Shown here: piece by piece, positions 23,209-34,438 of the stretch
How positions within the stretch are numbered: the first letter of the stretch is position 1
How the letters are laid out: each line of letters starts with the position of its first letter
Origin: Cinnamomum chago
Lineage: Eukaryota; Streptophyta; Magnoliopsida; Laurales; Lauraceae
NCBI GenBank assembly: GCA_038049695.1
Contig: CP142451.1
Coordinates: 127,538,501 to 127,602,500 of the forward strand
Length of the DNA stretch: 64,000 nucleotides
Direction: 5' to 3'
The notes under the pieces: generated by a model
The model's database searches: none
What the model was told of the DNA's origin: nothing
What the model saw: the letters and a program-made list of their open reading frames with translations, nothing else
Position numbers and translations under genes: made by a program

Positions 23209-23742
23209 TCCCACATTTGGAAAAGGAGGGACCTATTCCATTCCTGATAAGTAGGAGGGCCTAACACCAGATCTGAGATATTGTTAAAGGCCGCCCTCAT
23301 CTGACCATCAGTATTCCAAATTTTCAATCCTCCATTTATCAGACTCAGAGAGGCCATGCAAGCTAGTCTAACCACTTATGTGGTCCAAAAAAACACATCG
23401 CGGGATGCTGCTTCTATTGAGCCATTGAAACTTGTGAATTAGAAGGTGGATGAGGTCAATCGAGCATGTAATTTAGTGGAAAGTCCGCAATTTCGACATT
23501 TCTGCATGTATAACCCGCGGTAACGCTGGTTCTCCCTTTTTTTTCTGTTGGGCTGGGTCAGGTTGACCTATTTTGCATCCAGGCTGGGTTTGGTTTGGAC
23601 TTTTCTTGACCCAATTGAAAAGCAGGTCAAAGTTGGGGTTGAACCCATATTTCTTCTGTTATAGAATAAATAATAAAACCCAAGTGATCTTATTAGGATT
23701 GCAGAATCAATGTTAAGATTTACACAATCTACAATAATTATT

Positions 23743-24652
23743 AGAGCTTTTTGTATATAACCCCTAAGGTTTGTAGGATTTGTAAATAGGCCCCTGAGAT
23801 TTTAATATTTGTAAATAAGTCCTGCATTTTCTTTTTAATACCTTTCATGCCCCTAAAATCAATATTCCTAACAAGAATGGGCAACCACCGTGATATTTGT
23901 GTGGGAGTTTTATATAAATGGCAACTTTGCCCTAACATCCATTAAACAAAAATGAGTATATTAATATTTACAAAAATATCATTATTTTATCTCAAGTCCA
24001 AATGGTTTCTTTCGATAACTCTCTCATGCACACGACAAGGGGTGGACCCAATACAAGGGCATGGGGCCCCACCCATATTCGAGAAAAGTTTAAACCCCCC
24101 TCGCAAATTCTAAAAATTAATATATTTTATTTTACATTTGCCACCTATATTTCTTTTATATAGAGCCAAACACCACCCCCATCACAAATTCTAAAAATTA
24201 ATATTTTTTTTCATTTGCCCATTTCCCCAATATTTCTTTAACATGTATTTTGAAACTTTCATCAATTCAATAGTAGCTAATTGGATAAATCATAACCAGT
24301 TATAAGTACATGTGTTGATTATCGTCATGATCAGTTTGGACTTAATGAAATAAGCATTGTATTGATTAAAAAAAATTATATATGGTTATTCTCTCTCACT
24401 AAGTGCAATTGTTAATGTTACATACTTTATAAAAAAAAATTCAGTCAAAGCTTTTGAAAATATGCATATGAAAATAAAGAGATGGACAAAAGTGTCATTT
24501 CACTCTAAGAACCTATGGTGGTTGAAAGATTATTGATTTTGGGGACACAAAAGGTATTAAAATGAAAATACAAGGGCCTATCTGTAAATACTAAAACCGC
24601 AAGGGCCTATTTACAAATCATATAAACCTTAGGGGGTATATACAAAAAGCTC
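23743..24652. mobile_element. Long-TIR non-autonomous DNA transposon (MULE-like or hAT-like)
   Basis: The ends AGAGCTTTTTGTATATA and TATATACAAAAAGCTC begin an inverted repeat that extends about 125 bp inward with scattered mismatches. An 8-bp direct repeat TAATTATT flanks it (23735-23742 and 24653-24660). The 910-bp interior is AT-rich with no transposase. Long inverted repeats suggest Mutator-like, but 8 bp rather than 9 bp fits hAT better, so the superfamily is left open. Confidence 0.8.
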
Positions 24653-24925
24653 TAATTATTTATCAATATAACTTAAGCCCTAGCGGTTTCCAAGATAGAA
24701 CATGAGATGGATTGACAATAAATATTAATCGATATAACTTAAACCCTATCGGTTTCCATGAGAAAACATGAGATGGATGGTTGGGATCCATGATCAGATG
24801 CTCGAATGGTCCGGATAAGCCATAGTAATTTATCCTCTATTCACCTCCTGAAAACTAGTGGATGAATACTTTGTTTGCAATGGGGTAGAGTAAGGAGGGA
24901 GGCTTACCTTAAATAATAATAACTG

Positions 24926-26542
24926 GATGAATTTCCTAAAATTTTCAAATAAATTATATAATTCTTATTACGAAAAACTTTAGGGCACATTTGGTAACAT
25001 GTGAGGAATTCATGAGAGATTTACGGATTTGATAATCTCTCACTCTAATTTGGGTATTCCTTATTGAGGACTGCTAAAAAATTTGGATGCATATAGAATC
25101 AATGTATATAGCTGAGAAAATTTGACGTCATGCCTAAATTTGCAATGATGAACATTTTTAAATTATTTCGGGGGAGGTTAGATCTGAAAAATCCTTAAGG
25201 GCACGTTTGTGTACACACCCTTTCCGCGGAAAGAGGAAATTGCTACGTTAGCAAATTCCATAGAAATGAAAACCTTTGAAAAGGATTTCCGTAGAATTTA
25301 GAAATTCATGTTTGGTGCAAAAAGAATTTCCTCATTGAATTGGTGCAGATGTTGTTTGGTGCAGCTGTGAATTCCTTATAGAAAATCAAAATTTCTTATT
25401 TGGTGATATAATTTTTTGAAGAAAAATAATATAACATGTATATTATTTATTTAACATTAAATAATAATTTATATAAAGAAATAAAAAATGAAAGAGTTAT
25501 AGAGTTTTTGGGTTGAAATGGACAAGAGTGAGGAAAAGAGGGAGAAGTTTTCCGCGGAAATCCATTTCCCATATCCCTGATGGGAAATCCATTTCCACAA
25601 TTATCAAGGAAAATGCTGACGAGGCAGGAAAGCATTTCCGTGGAATTTTTCCGCACCAAACACCGGAAAAATAGGTTTTCCGTGAAAAATCGTCAACTTT
25701 TTCGTGAAAAAGTGTTACACAAACGTGCCTTAAGAAAATTGTGATTTCTTACCTCTGACAAATGTGAAAATTTAAAATTCTAAAAAGTAGTCAAGAGAGT
25801 TGATTGCCAAATGAGACATGTTGGATTTAGATTCAATGAATCAAGTATATTTAGTATAAAATAATTTTGAAAGTCAAAGCAAAAGGTTGTTGGAGGGCAG
25901 AAATCTCCAGAGATATCCTATCCCACCAACATACTGAGGATGTCTACAGACTACAGCACACCTCAGTACCAAGTGGCTTTTAAAGCAATCCTCGATGAAT
26001 TTCCTAAAAATTTCAAATAGATTATATTAATTCTTATTATGACAAACATTAGGACATATTTGGTAACATAGGAGGAATTCACGATAGATTTTCGAATTTG
26101 ATAATCTCTCACTCTAATTTATAGATTCCTTATAAAGGATTTGTACTGCTAAAAAATTCACATATATATCGAATCAATGCATATAATGCATATAGCTTAG
26201 TAAAATTGAAGTCATGCCTAAATGCCCAAAGATGAGCATTTCCAAATTATTTGGGGGCAGGTAATATCTGAAAAATCCTTAAGAAAATTGTGAATTCTTA
26301 CCTCTGACAAATGATAAAATTTTAAATTCTAAAAAGTAGTCAAGAGAGTTTGATTGCCAAAAATGAGACATGTTGGATCTAGATTCTATGAATCAAGTAT
26401 ATTTAGTATAAAATATTTTTGAAAGTCAAAGCAAAAGGTCGTTGGAGGGCAGAAAACTCCAAAGATCCTATCCAACCAACATACTGAGGATGTCTACAGA
26501 CTACAGCACACCTCAGTACCAGGTGGCTTTTAAAGCAATCCT
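24926..26542. repeat. Tandem duplication, about 540-bp units, first unit interrupted by a MITE
   Basis: GATGAATTTCCTAAA at 24926 recurs at 25994, and the two units align to their ends (CTTTTAAAGCAATCCT at about 25976 and 26526). Unit 1 is 1068 bp, of which 535 bp is the MITE plus its target duplication. Unit 2 (549 bp) keeps the uninterrupted site CCTTAAGAAAATTG near 26278. Confidence 0.9.
25199..25730. mobile_element. PIF/Harbinger-like (Tourist-type) MITE, 532 bp
   Basis: Terminal inverted repeats GGGCACGTTTGTGTACAC and GTGTTACACAAACGTGCC, flanked by TAA (25196-25198 and 25731-25733). The empty site in the adjacent tandem unit has a single TAA, supporting a 3-bp target duplication, the PIF/Harbinger signature. 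No transposase frame. Confidence 0.85.
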
Positions 26543-26774
26543 GCTTCTTGCCTCAATATCTGTCTTCTTTTTGCATCTTCCCTTCCAAGGTAAGTCCTTT
26601 TCATGAGCTTCAACTTTCGTCTAATTGATTTCCTAGTATCTTTCGTTCTCTCTGCTTTTAATGCCATGCATCTCTCTCTGATATGTGCAAATTCTTGTGA
26701 TTCTGACTCCTTGCTTCTCTCTCTATCAATATTTTCTTTCTTTATACACACTGCAATTGCCTACTGACAAACAG

Positions 26775-26812
<38 letters not shown>

Positions 26813-27360
26813 CTTGAATGGAACTTAAATGATCTGTCTCGTATCTTAAAACCCAGATAGTGATTGTCATCTTGGGAAGAAATAGAACTACCCCATCAAC
26901 CAAAATATAGAATCTGGGCTGCTACTGCTGAAAACAAATCTTTTGTACTTCGATTGAGTGTTAATATCTTTTGGGGTAGTTGAGATAACCAGGTGGAAGT
27001 GCTTGATTTCTGTCTTACTTTGTAGTAATATTTTCACGGTTATGCGAATCACTAGTCTGTGTTGTGAAGAGGGTGATCTAGGGTCTACTTCAGCAGAGGT
27101 GGTACTTGACCGACCCCACAGTGTTGGAAATTGGGAATTGGTTAGGACAGAGATGAAGATTAGAGGGTGTGATTTGGGATCCTTCAAGAAATACCCCGCA
27201 TCACACATGCACTTTGCTTTTTGCCTAAATAGCAAGTGCTGGCCGTTTGCATCTGCATTTAAGTTGACAAAGGTGCCGGCCTTAGTGATTGAGGGCATCC
27301 AAAAGGCTGGGTAGGATTGGAGTTTGAATAAACTTAGCTATGCGCATAATTCTAGAATTT
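26543..27360. other. Intergenic DNA with GA microsatellite
   Basis: A (GA)n tract lies at about 26777-26809. Overlapping open frames on both strands at 26888-27314 match nothing I recognise. Confidence 0.5.
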
Positions 27361-27363
27361 TTA

Positions 27364-27703
27364 GGGCATGTTTGGTATCAGGCGAGGAATCCATAGATCT
27401 TATGATTCTTCACTATTACTGGAACAAAGATTCCTCGCTGGGGATTTGTATAGTTAGATGATTTCACATTGATATTGGTGTGTATTGATGAATATAACTG
27501 AAAAAAATAGGGTTTGGTGTGTAAATCCACTTAAATGAGGATTTTCAAATCTTATGGGGGGTGGTCGGATCTGAAAATCCTATCAAATGAAGATTTTCAT
27601 TCGGCCAAATCCTTAGGAATTTACAATTGCCAAACATGGATTTACTACAACTTTAGGGAAACCAAAAATCTTTTCCCTAAAGATTTGGTTGCCAAACGTG
27701 ACC
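27364..27703. mobile_element. PIF/Harbinger-like MITE, 340 bp
   Basis: Left end GGGCATGTTTGGTATC, right end GGTTGCCAAACGTGACC, forming an imperfect terminal inverted repeat. TTA flanks both sides (27361-27363 and 27704-27706). The TTTGG core of the ends is typical of Tourist-type plant MITEs. Confidence 0.75.
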
Positions 27704-27706
27704 TTA

Positions 27707-28404
27707 GAGTTTTCAATTACACGTGGTATTTTGTAAATATCTGATCTAAAGTCTTCAAGCATGACAAGTCCTCAATGTATTCCAACACCTTTCGGAGACC
27801 TTCATCATTGGATTGTTTCTTGCAAGTGTTTAACTCAGTTTTGGGGAGTAACTTAATCATAATTTTTATGACTTCAGCCGTCGTGGGATTGATTGGAGAT
27901 GAAAAATGAATAATCCAAAGAATATTATAATATCCTCATATAAGACAGATAACTACATTGTTTGACAAGTTTTAATTCAACCTGTATTGTCGGTGCATAC
28001 CCTATCATGTATATTGTGTATGTGATCGGAAGCAGATTATAATAACGTGGAATGATAGAAACTGGACTCGTCAACATCTTGTTGTGGTGTTCTGTTCAAT
28101 TTCGGTCAAGTTCCATGTTTTGGTAGTTATGATATTGCATTCGCATCATTGAGTTATTGCTATGTACTTCTATTGTCTCATTGTCATCTTCTCTTTTCCT
28201 TCTAGAAGCTTTAATAAATGTAGCAGAGAGTTGATGCGTATGGGAAGATCATGAAGTGTTTGTCAGGATACTTCAGTTATTTAACTTGTACTCCTTCATA
28301 GAGGGGGTGGCCTCTGTGAAGCAAAGAACTTGTTTGAGTGCAATATGTGCTTGTGTCTAGGTTGTAACAGGCAGACCTTCAACAAAAGAATAAGTTATAT
28401 CACT
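27707..28404. other. Intergenic DNA, nothing recognised
   Basis: No supported gene, repeat or RNA. It leads into the LINE relic at the left of duplication copy B. Confidence 0.5.
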
Positions 28405-28735
28405 CCATGTTAGAATCAGAAATGAGTACTTTCAAGCTAGGGTTAGCATCAATGGGTGATAAATTAAGAGAGACTCGTTTGAGATGGTTTGAACATTTCC
28501 AACTCATGCCAACAATTATGTCTTTGATGAAAAGTTTTTCTATGCAGGTTGATGGCCCACTAAGGAAAAGAGGAAGGCCGAAAAGGATATGGATAGAAGT
28601 AGTAAGGATAAAACTGAAGAAGTGCAACCTATCATAGGATTTGGCTTAGAATAGATTGGAATGGAGGAAAATAATTCATGTAGCTGACTCCAGTGTAGTT
28701 GTAGCAAGGCTTTGATGATGATGATATTACTTTTT
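28405..28735 (+). pseudogene. LINE-type reverse transcriptase tail, relic (copy B)
   Basis: An open frame of 76 codons (28407-28637) reads GDKLRETRLRWFEHF, then KRGRPKRIW, which is the well-known plant LINE pattern of a DKxRExRLRWFGH block followed by a GRPKxxW block. After the stop the frame continues in degenerate form to an IHVAD-like end and a GATGATGATGAT tail near 28720. No catalytic YADD-type core is present nearby, so only the C-terminal end survives. It duplicates 1-235. Confidence 0.65.
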
Positions 28736-31700
28736 GCTAGAATTTGTTAACCTAACATACACTAACTAGTCTTATTTCATTTAATACTTCCAAAAGTTTA
28801 TTCTGGAATTTTATCAAAATGGTGAGATGAGGGCCCTTAGAGGTTACTGAGATGGATTGAAGGGAGCAAACACATGATCTTAAGAGGTTTTTGGCTCTAC
28901 CATTATGTGAAAAATCTCCACACAACTTGGACTCAGAACAAACTGGTAACTGGAGACTCTGAACGATGGAGATCAAATAAATTAAACAGGATTCGAGAAG
29001 CCTTGTTTGGAAGAACGAAATCTAGCTTCAGAGACCTACATTGTTTGTGAAAATTTGCCTCTCACTAGAGGTCACCAGACCAATGGCATCAACCCTCCTC
29101 TAACTAGGGATTTACCTACACTGTCATCCTGCAGCATGCTGCAGTGTCCCCAGAAGCCACCTCTGTACCTAGGGAGGGGTCATTTGGACAAGATTTACTG
29201 GTTGGGAATTGTTCCCCTTGATTTATTCTTTTAGCACTTTATTTAAATCTTTCCTTTATTGAAAGAAAATGGTAACTAGATTTCAAGTATCATTTTCTTG
29301 TGGGATGAAATCGGTATGCATGGTTTGTGATGTGTGATCCTGTTATAGTACAGCTGCTGCGGAAGTCATAGGTAGATGATTGGAGAAACGGTTGCTGTGT
29401 TACAAGCAACAATTTGGGTGACAAGTATAGATAGGTCTACATAATAGCTTAGCTTAGGTAGATACCGAAACATGCCCTAAGTTTTCTCTTTTGATGAAAC
29501 CAATATATGCTTATATTATCTGTATGTCTTTTGAATAATTTGGAGATCATTTACTTGTAGGCGCAGTATGGTAAGACGCTGCCAAAATCACTAATAATGT
29601 TTTTCAACAATCATTATGATCTAGATATTTTTTGTTGTTCGAAGTAGCCAATATCATGTCTCTGCGACTCATTTCGACTGAAATCTGAAATGAGGGGCGG
29701 GTCCGTAGCTACTTTGTGATCAGGTTTTTTTTTTTTATGTAATAAAAGTTATGGAGGGTTTAACTATGATTCAACTTTGACTGAAACCTGCTTCAATTGC
29801 TTACATGAAGCTTTACAACTCATGGATTTTTACTATCTACCATGAATCATGTCTGGTTGAAGAAGCCTTGGAAATGCCATAATATTTTCATTTGATCTCC
29901 TCATTTTCAGCATCATGGCATCTCTAGTATTATGTTTGGCAATTTAAACAATCATCCGAGGGATTTACATATGACATTGGACCATCAGGTCAAACCTCCC
30001 CATTTCATCTTGACCTCTAAGGTGTACTGGTATTTTTTAATTCAAAATATGCAGAAGATGCTAAAAAGTTCAACTTTATACTTGAAATTTGTGAGAAATA
30101 TGTAATCATTATATTGATACTGTTATACTGCAATAAGAAATGATGTTTTGTCTTTTTCTTCAGTTGTGTCAAAATATTTATATGCATATGGAAAATAACA
30201 CTTTTCAGAAGGTAAAGTTTCTTGTTACATGCAAGTATATGAAGCATGGCGAGCATTAGTACTGCACAATGGGAATTGAGTCAATTCTCATAATCCTGTC
30301 AAAGATTCAAAATTGAAGCTTTCGGATTTATGTTGTTTGCACACGATGCTATGCTAATTTAGCAAGACAATAAATGAACTAAATAATGTGTTAAAACTTT
30401 GAAGAAAATGATTTGAAAATCAATAAAATGAAAGCATCATATAAGAAGTGCAAGCTAGTGGATTTGAGAGTAGGGAAGATGACTTGGTCAAAATTGAATA
30501 TAACCTAGAGCCATTGAGTGATATTTAAGAGCAGTTATAGAACAAAATGGAGGGTTTGAGTTGGATGTCGCAAGTATAATCGGTAATAATGGACTAATTG
30601 GAGTCACGTGAGTGTTGTGCCCGCTTGTGTGTGGAGAATTGTGGAGGTTTGCAAACTTTTAAAGAAAGTAGGGTTTGGGGTAGACAATTAAAAACTTTGA
30701 ATGAAGTAGTGATTCAGTGGGAGATTTTCCCAATTCAAGGACCATGTATTTGGGGCGATTAGAGTGCATATATGGAATGCCACTTATATTTAGGAGATAC
30801 TTGCAATTATGGTTAGAACAAGATGTTGTAATAAGTTTGTATTTAAATTTAATTAGGAATCTTTATTTGGATTTATTAGTTGTTATTAGACTCCCATGGG
30901 TTAAGTTTTCTATTTTCATCAAAAAGAATTTATCCTGTTTAATGTGCGAAGGGTTGAATGCTTACATTTGGGGCGTGTTTATGCAATGGGAGAATTGCGC
31001 TCTCCGTGGATTTCCATTTCCATGGGAGAGAGGAATCCTTCATTCCTACCCCTCCCATAGGAAATTGAAATCCTCTCTATTGATGGAAATCAGTTCATTT
31101 TTCCCTTTCCTTAAGGAAAAAGTTTCTCATAAACTATAGAAGAGTGTTGGATGGAAAATCAAAACAATTTTACACTCTTATCTCCGAATCCTTGTTGCAC
31201 AAACATACCCTCACTTTTGGGGTCAAGCTTCTATCGAAAACTAGGAACCATGAAGGTCCTGTGATGTGCCTTCAGCATGTAAGCATGAAGTCTAGGAGTG
31301 GCCTTTGTGGATGTATCTTTTAATGATGTAGTTTTGATCCTCAGATTAGGGGCGATTTGAACCTTAATACTTATATTTAAATGCTTTTTTTTGGATTGGT
31401 AACATGACACAAAGTTGCAAAAGTGAGCACCTTCACTATTCTGCAGGCTCTTGTCAAAACCTTTGATCATCTCTATTAGAGAAATAAAGAACTATTGGAT
31501 GTGTAGAGTAGTGGCTCAGTATTAGTCCTCTTTTGAATAAGACTGGGTTTATCATATTGTTTTGATACTGTTAGAAGGGTTGAATCCGCTGCATTGTTGT
31601 ATCATTTCTTGGATGGAGTATGCCATGGTAATGACCCATATAGGAAGGTACTAGCCTGGTCATTGGCCTTTCTTCATTGAATCATGACCGTTGCTATATT

Positions 31701-31996
31701 CCGTATTAACATTATATTTTGAAAGGGTTAGAATTGGCCCACCATGGAGATCTTCATGGACACTGAACCACGGTCCTCACTTCCTGTTTGATTACATTCA
31801 TTCAAAGAAAGCATGTTGGGAGAATTCTGAAATGTCCTAACAGCTGTCGGCAAATTCTTTAGCTCAGCCCCGTGAGCATTCTGAAGCTGGAACTCAGAGA
31901 ATTTCAAATGTCAGATATGTCATTCTACTGTGATGAATTCCATTTGCCTTCTGGAATTTCAAATATTTATAGGTCATCAGCCAACAATCTTCTATT

Positions 31997-32133
31997 TCTT
32001 AGAAAGGAACAAGCTTTCTTCTTCTCTTCAACTTGTTTTTCATCATGTGGTGCGGTCAGCTAATGGCATAGCAGATGTGTTGGGTAAGCATGGGGTGGAT
32101 AGAGAAAATGCTTTGGTTGTTCCTATTTTGTAA
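31997..32133 (+). pseudogene. RNase H-like fragment of a LINE (copy B)
   Basis: Duplicate of 3490-3626 with the same RSANGIADVLGKHG block and one visible amino acid change near the end (VAPIL in copy A, VVPIL here). Judged a fragment for the same reason. Confidence 0.5.
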
Positions 32134-32413
32134 TTTTATTTTTGTTCTGTAGCAAATTAGTGTATCAGTCGTTTACCTTTGCTTGGTATTATATGCTTCT
32201 GGCATCCTTTATATTGTGATTGTACTCGCCCTTTAATTTTAATCTAATAAACATAGTATTAATACGGGGGAAAAATAAAGCTGTTGCTGAAGGAATGTGA
32301 ACCATGACTCATTTTTACTCTCCCTCGTGATAAATACTTCCATGTTTAAACCAGATTTAAAAAACGAAAGTCTCAAATCATTGCAGCCTTTCTGAAGAAA
32401 GCAGTCCTGTAAG

Positions 32414-32839
32414 ATGAGCTTGGATACAATAATCCACAGAGGTGGATGCCACTGCAAGCGCATTAGGTGGCAAGTTGAAGCACCACCAAGCGTCGTCATG
32501 TGGAAGTGCAACTGCTCTAACTGTTCCATGAGAGGCATTCTCAACTTCGTAGTCCCATCCTCGAAGTTCAAGCTGATGGAGGAATCTGAACAGTTCCTCA
32601 CCACCTACACATTTGGCACACACACTGCAAAGCACACCTTCTGCAAGGTCTGTGGCATTACGTCGTTCTACAAGCCGCGGTCGAACCCAGATGGCATTGC
32701 GGTGTCATACACGTGCGTCGATCCTGGTACACTTGTGCATACTGAGATCAAGGAATTTGATGGGAGGAACTGGGAAAAGTCTTACAATGAATCCTCCATA
32801 GCATCTTTTTCTAAATTGGAGAGCGAAATGCAAAGTTAA
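32414..32839 (+). CDS. CENP-V/GFA-domain protein (Mss4-like zinc fold), copy B
   Basis: The duplicate of the gene at 3908, also 141 residues and fully open. All seven candidate zinc-ligand cysteines are kept (C12, C14, C32, C34, C37, C77, C80). Relative to copy A there are ten base changes: two synonymous and eight amino acid changes (V29M, N42I, H44N, I46V, T98S, R100T, V129I, K138E). Most lie between the cysteine clusters or at the C-terminus. Flanking non-coding DNA is duplicated too, so both copies probably started with the same promoter. Two intact reading frames suggest neither copy is yet a pseudogene, but the excess of replacement changes points to relaxed or altered constraint in at least one of them. 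Confidence 0.9.
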   Translation: MSLDTIIHRGGCHCKRIRWQVEAPPSVVMWKCNCSNCSMRGILNFVVPSSKFKLMEESEQFLTTYTFGTHTAKHTFCKVCGITSFYKPRSNPDGIAVSYTCVDPGTLVHTEIKEFDGRNWEKSYNESSIASFSKLESEMQS

Positions 32840-34438
32840 CTGCTCAGTTTTTAACCATCAAATTATGACACATTATCTTTTCATATGGGCAGAGAGATGC
32901 AGGGAGATTTGGCAGACTTTTGCCAAGTTTACTATATATAAATAATCAGCTAAAACTGTAATATTGTAACATTGCAAAACCTGTTAGACTAGAAGGTGAA
33001 GACCTTAAAATGGCCTTTTATCTTCCATTTGCTCCGCAATGCAGTAGATGATGATGGCATGTGTGCTACAAAATGGTGTCTGAGAGCTATATTACTTGTG
33101 TGTTGTATCAAATGATCAATGGATTCCTCAAAATGGTTGTGATTGCTGGACCATGGACACCAAATATATGGAATTGTGCCTATTGATGATGTAGTCGTGT
33201 GTATTTTGAGAAGTAAATTTAATGTGTAAGAGTTTGTTTTATCATTATGTGGTTATCTGGAACTTGACAACAGATACATGTAATGAGTTGCAGGTAACCA
33301 GTGCTGCTTTGATTCAAAACGAAGGCAAAAAAACAGTGGCCAATGCTTGGTCTTTCAACTTTCAGTCTATTTGGCTCGACCCAATTTGGGTGTGGCTTTG
33401 GATGGATTATTAGGGCCAGGAGGAATGGGTCCAAAAATAAACATGTTTAATAAATGGAATTGCTTGGGCTTCATGTTATGTCACATAATATGCCCACTAA
33501 GCTTTTTGATAGTGCATGTTTTCATGTAAACCTTCTCTTAGTGAGTTCATGGGCTAGGCGGCATATCTAAGCCCAGCCCGCCTTTACACATACAGGCCTA
33601 TATCCGGTCCTGTCCTGATATGGGCCTTTAAGTGCCTGGCCCGAACCTGCCCATTCAGTCAATGGGGACAAGGCTGGGCTTTCTAATACCTGTTTTTGTA
33701 TATAGTCATTAAATTACATGTGTTAAATTATTCAGTCTGGGCTAGGCTTTCTATTACTTAATCCAAGCCTGACCTATATATTAAATGGGCCAAGCCCATA
33801 CCAAAGTGGGATGGGCCCGAACTCGCAGCGCATAATTTGTAAAGGTTTTGGCCATAAAACAAATAACAGTGAGGGTTTGATTTTTAATATTTTTTGAAAA
33901 ACTGCTTATTTTTATTAAAAAAAAAAAAAAAAGGGGCCCAAAAGAAATGAAGTATCAATAGCATACTGAGATATCAGCCAATACATTAAGCTTGGTGGGT
34001 CGAGCTCATTGCAACCTTTACAAAACTTTCCATTTCACTTGTGAATTGGGCCATCATTAATTAGAATTTTAGGGCACTTTAACTCAGCAGGAGTAACGTA
34101 CATAAAATGGTCCCTTCCAACGTATGTTGGGTGAGACAATGGTTGTTTTAGTATTGCATCATTTTGCAGTAGAGTATTAGTATTTATTTATTATTAGTTT
34201 TATTGATAATATGACTTGAACCCACATCCTCAAAGTTGTGCCATGGCTCCCATGGGTGTATTAGTATTTATCTGGATGTGTGAAGCGAATGCAAGAATCG
34301 GGAAGGAGAAATGGTACATATAATGTTAAAAAAAGAGAGTTTTTTTCTCTAAATATGACCCAAACGCATCAATCTCATTTAGCATGTTGGGCTTGATGAC
34401 CGTTGTCATTATCAAATGGACGAATTCTTAGTTAATAT

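Noticed and set aside
26888-27314. Overlapping open frames of 136 and 118 codons on opposite strands
   Set aside because: Neither resembles a known family, there is no supporting splice or promoter evidence, and the area is repeat-rich.
30717-31139. A 140-codon open frame in duplication copy B
   Set aside because: In copy A the same DNA is broken by stops and a shorter frame remains (2360-2632). The translation has no family resemblance, and the DNA looks like decayed MITE sequence.
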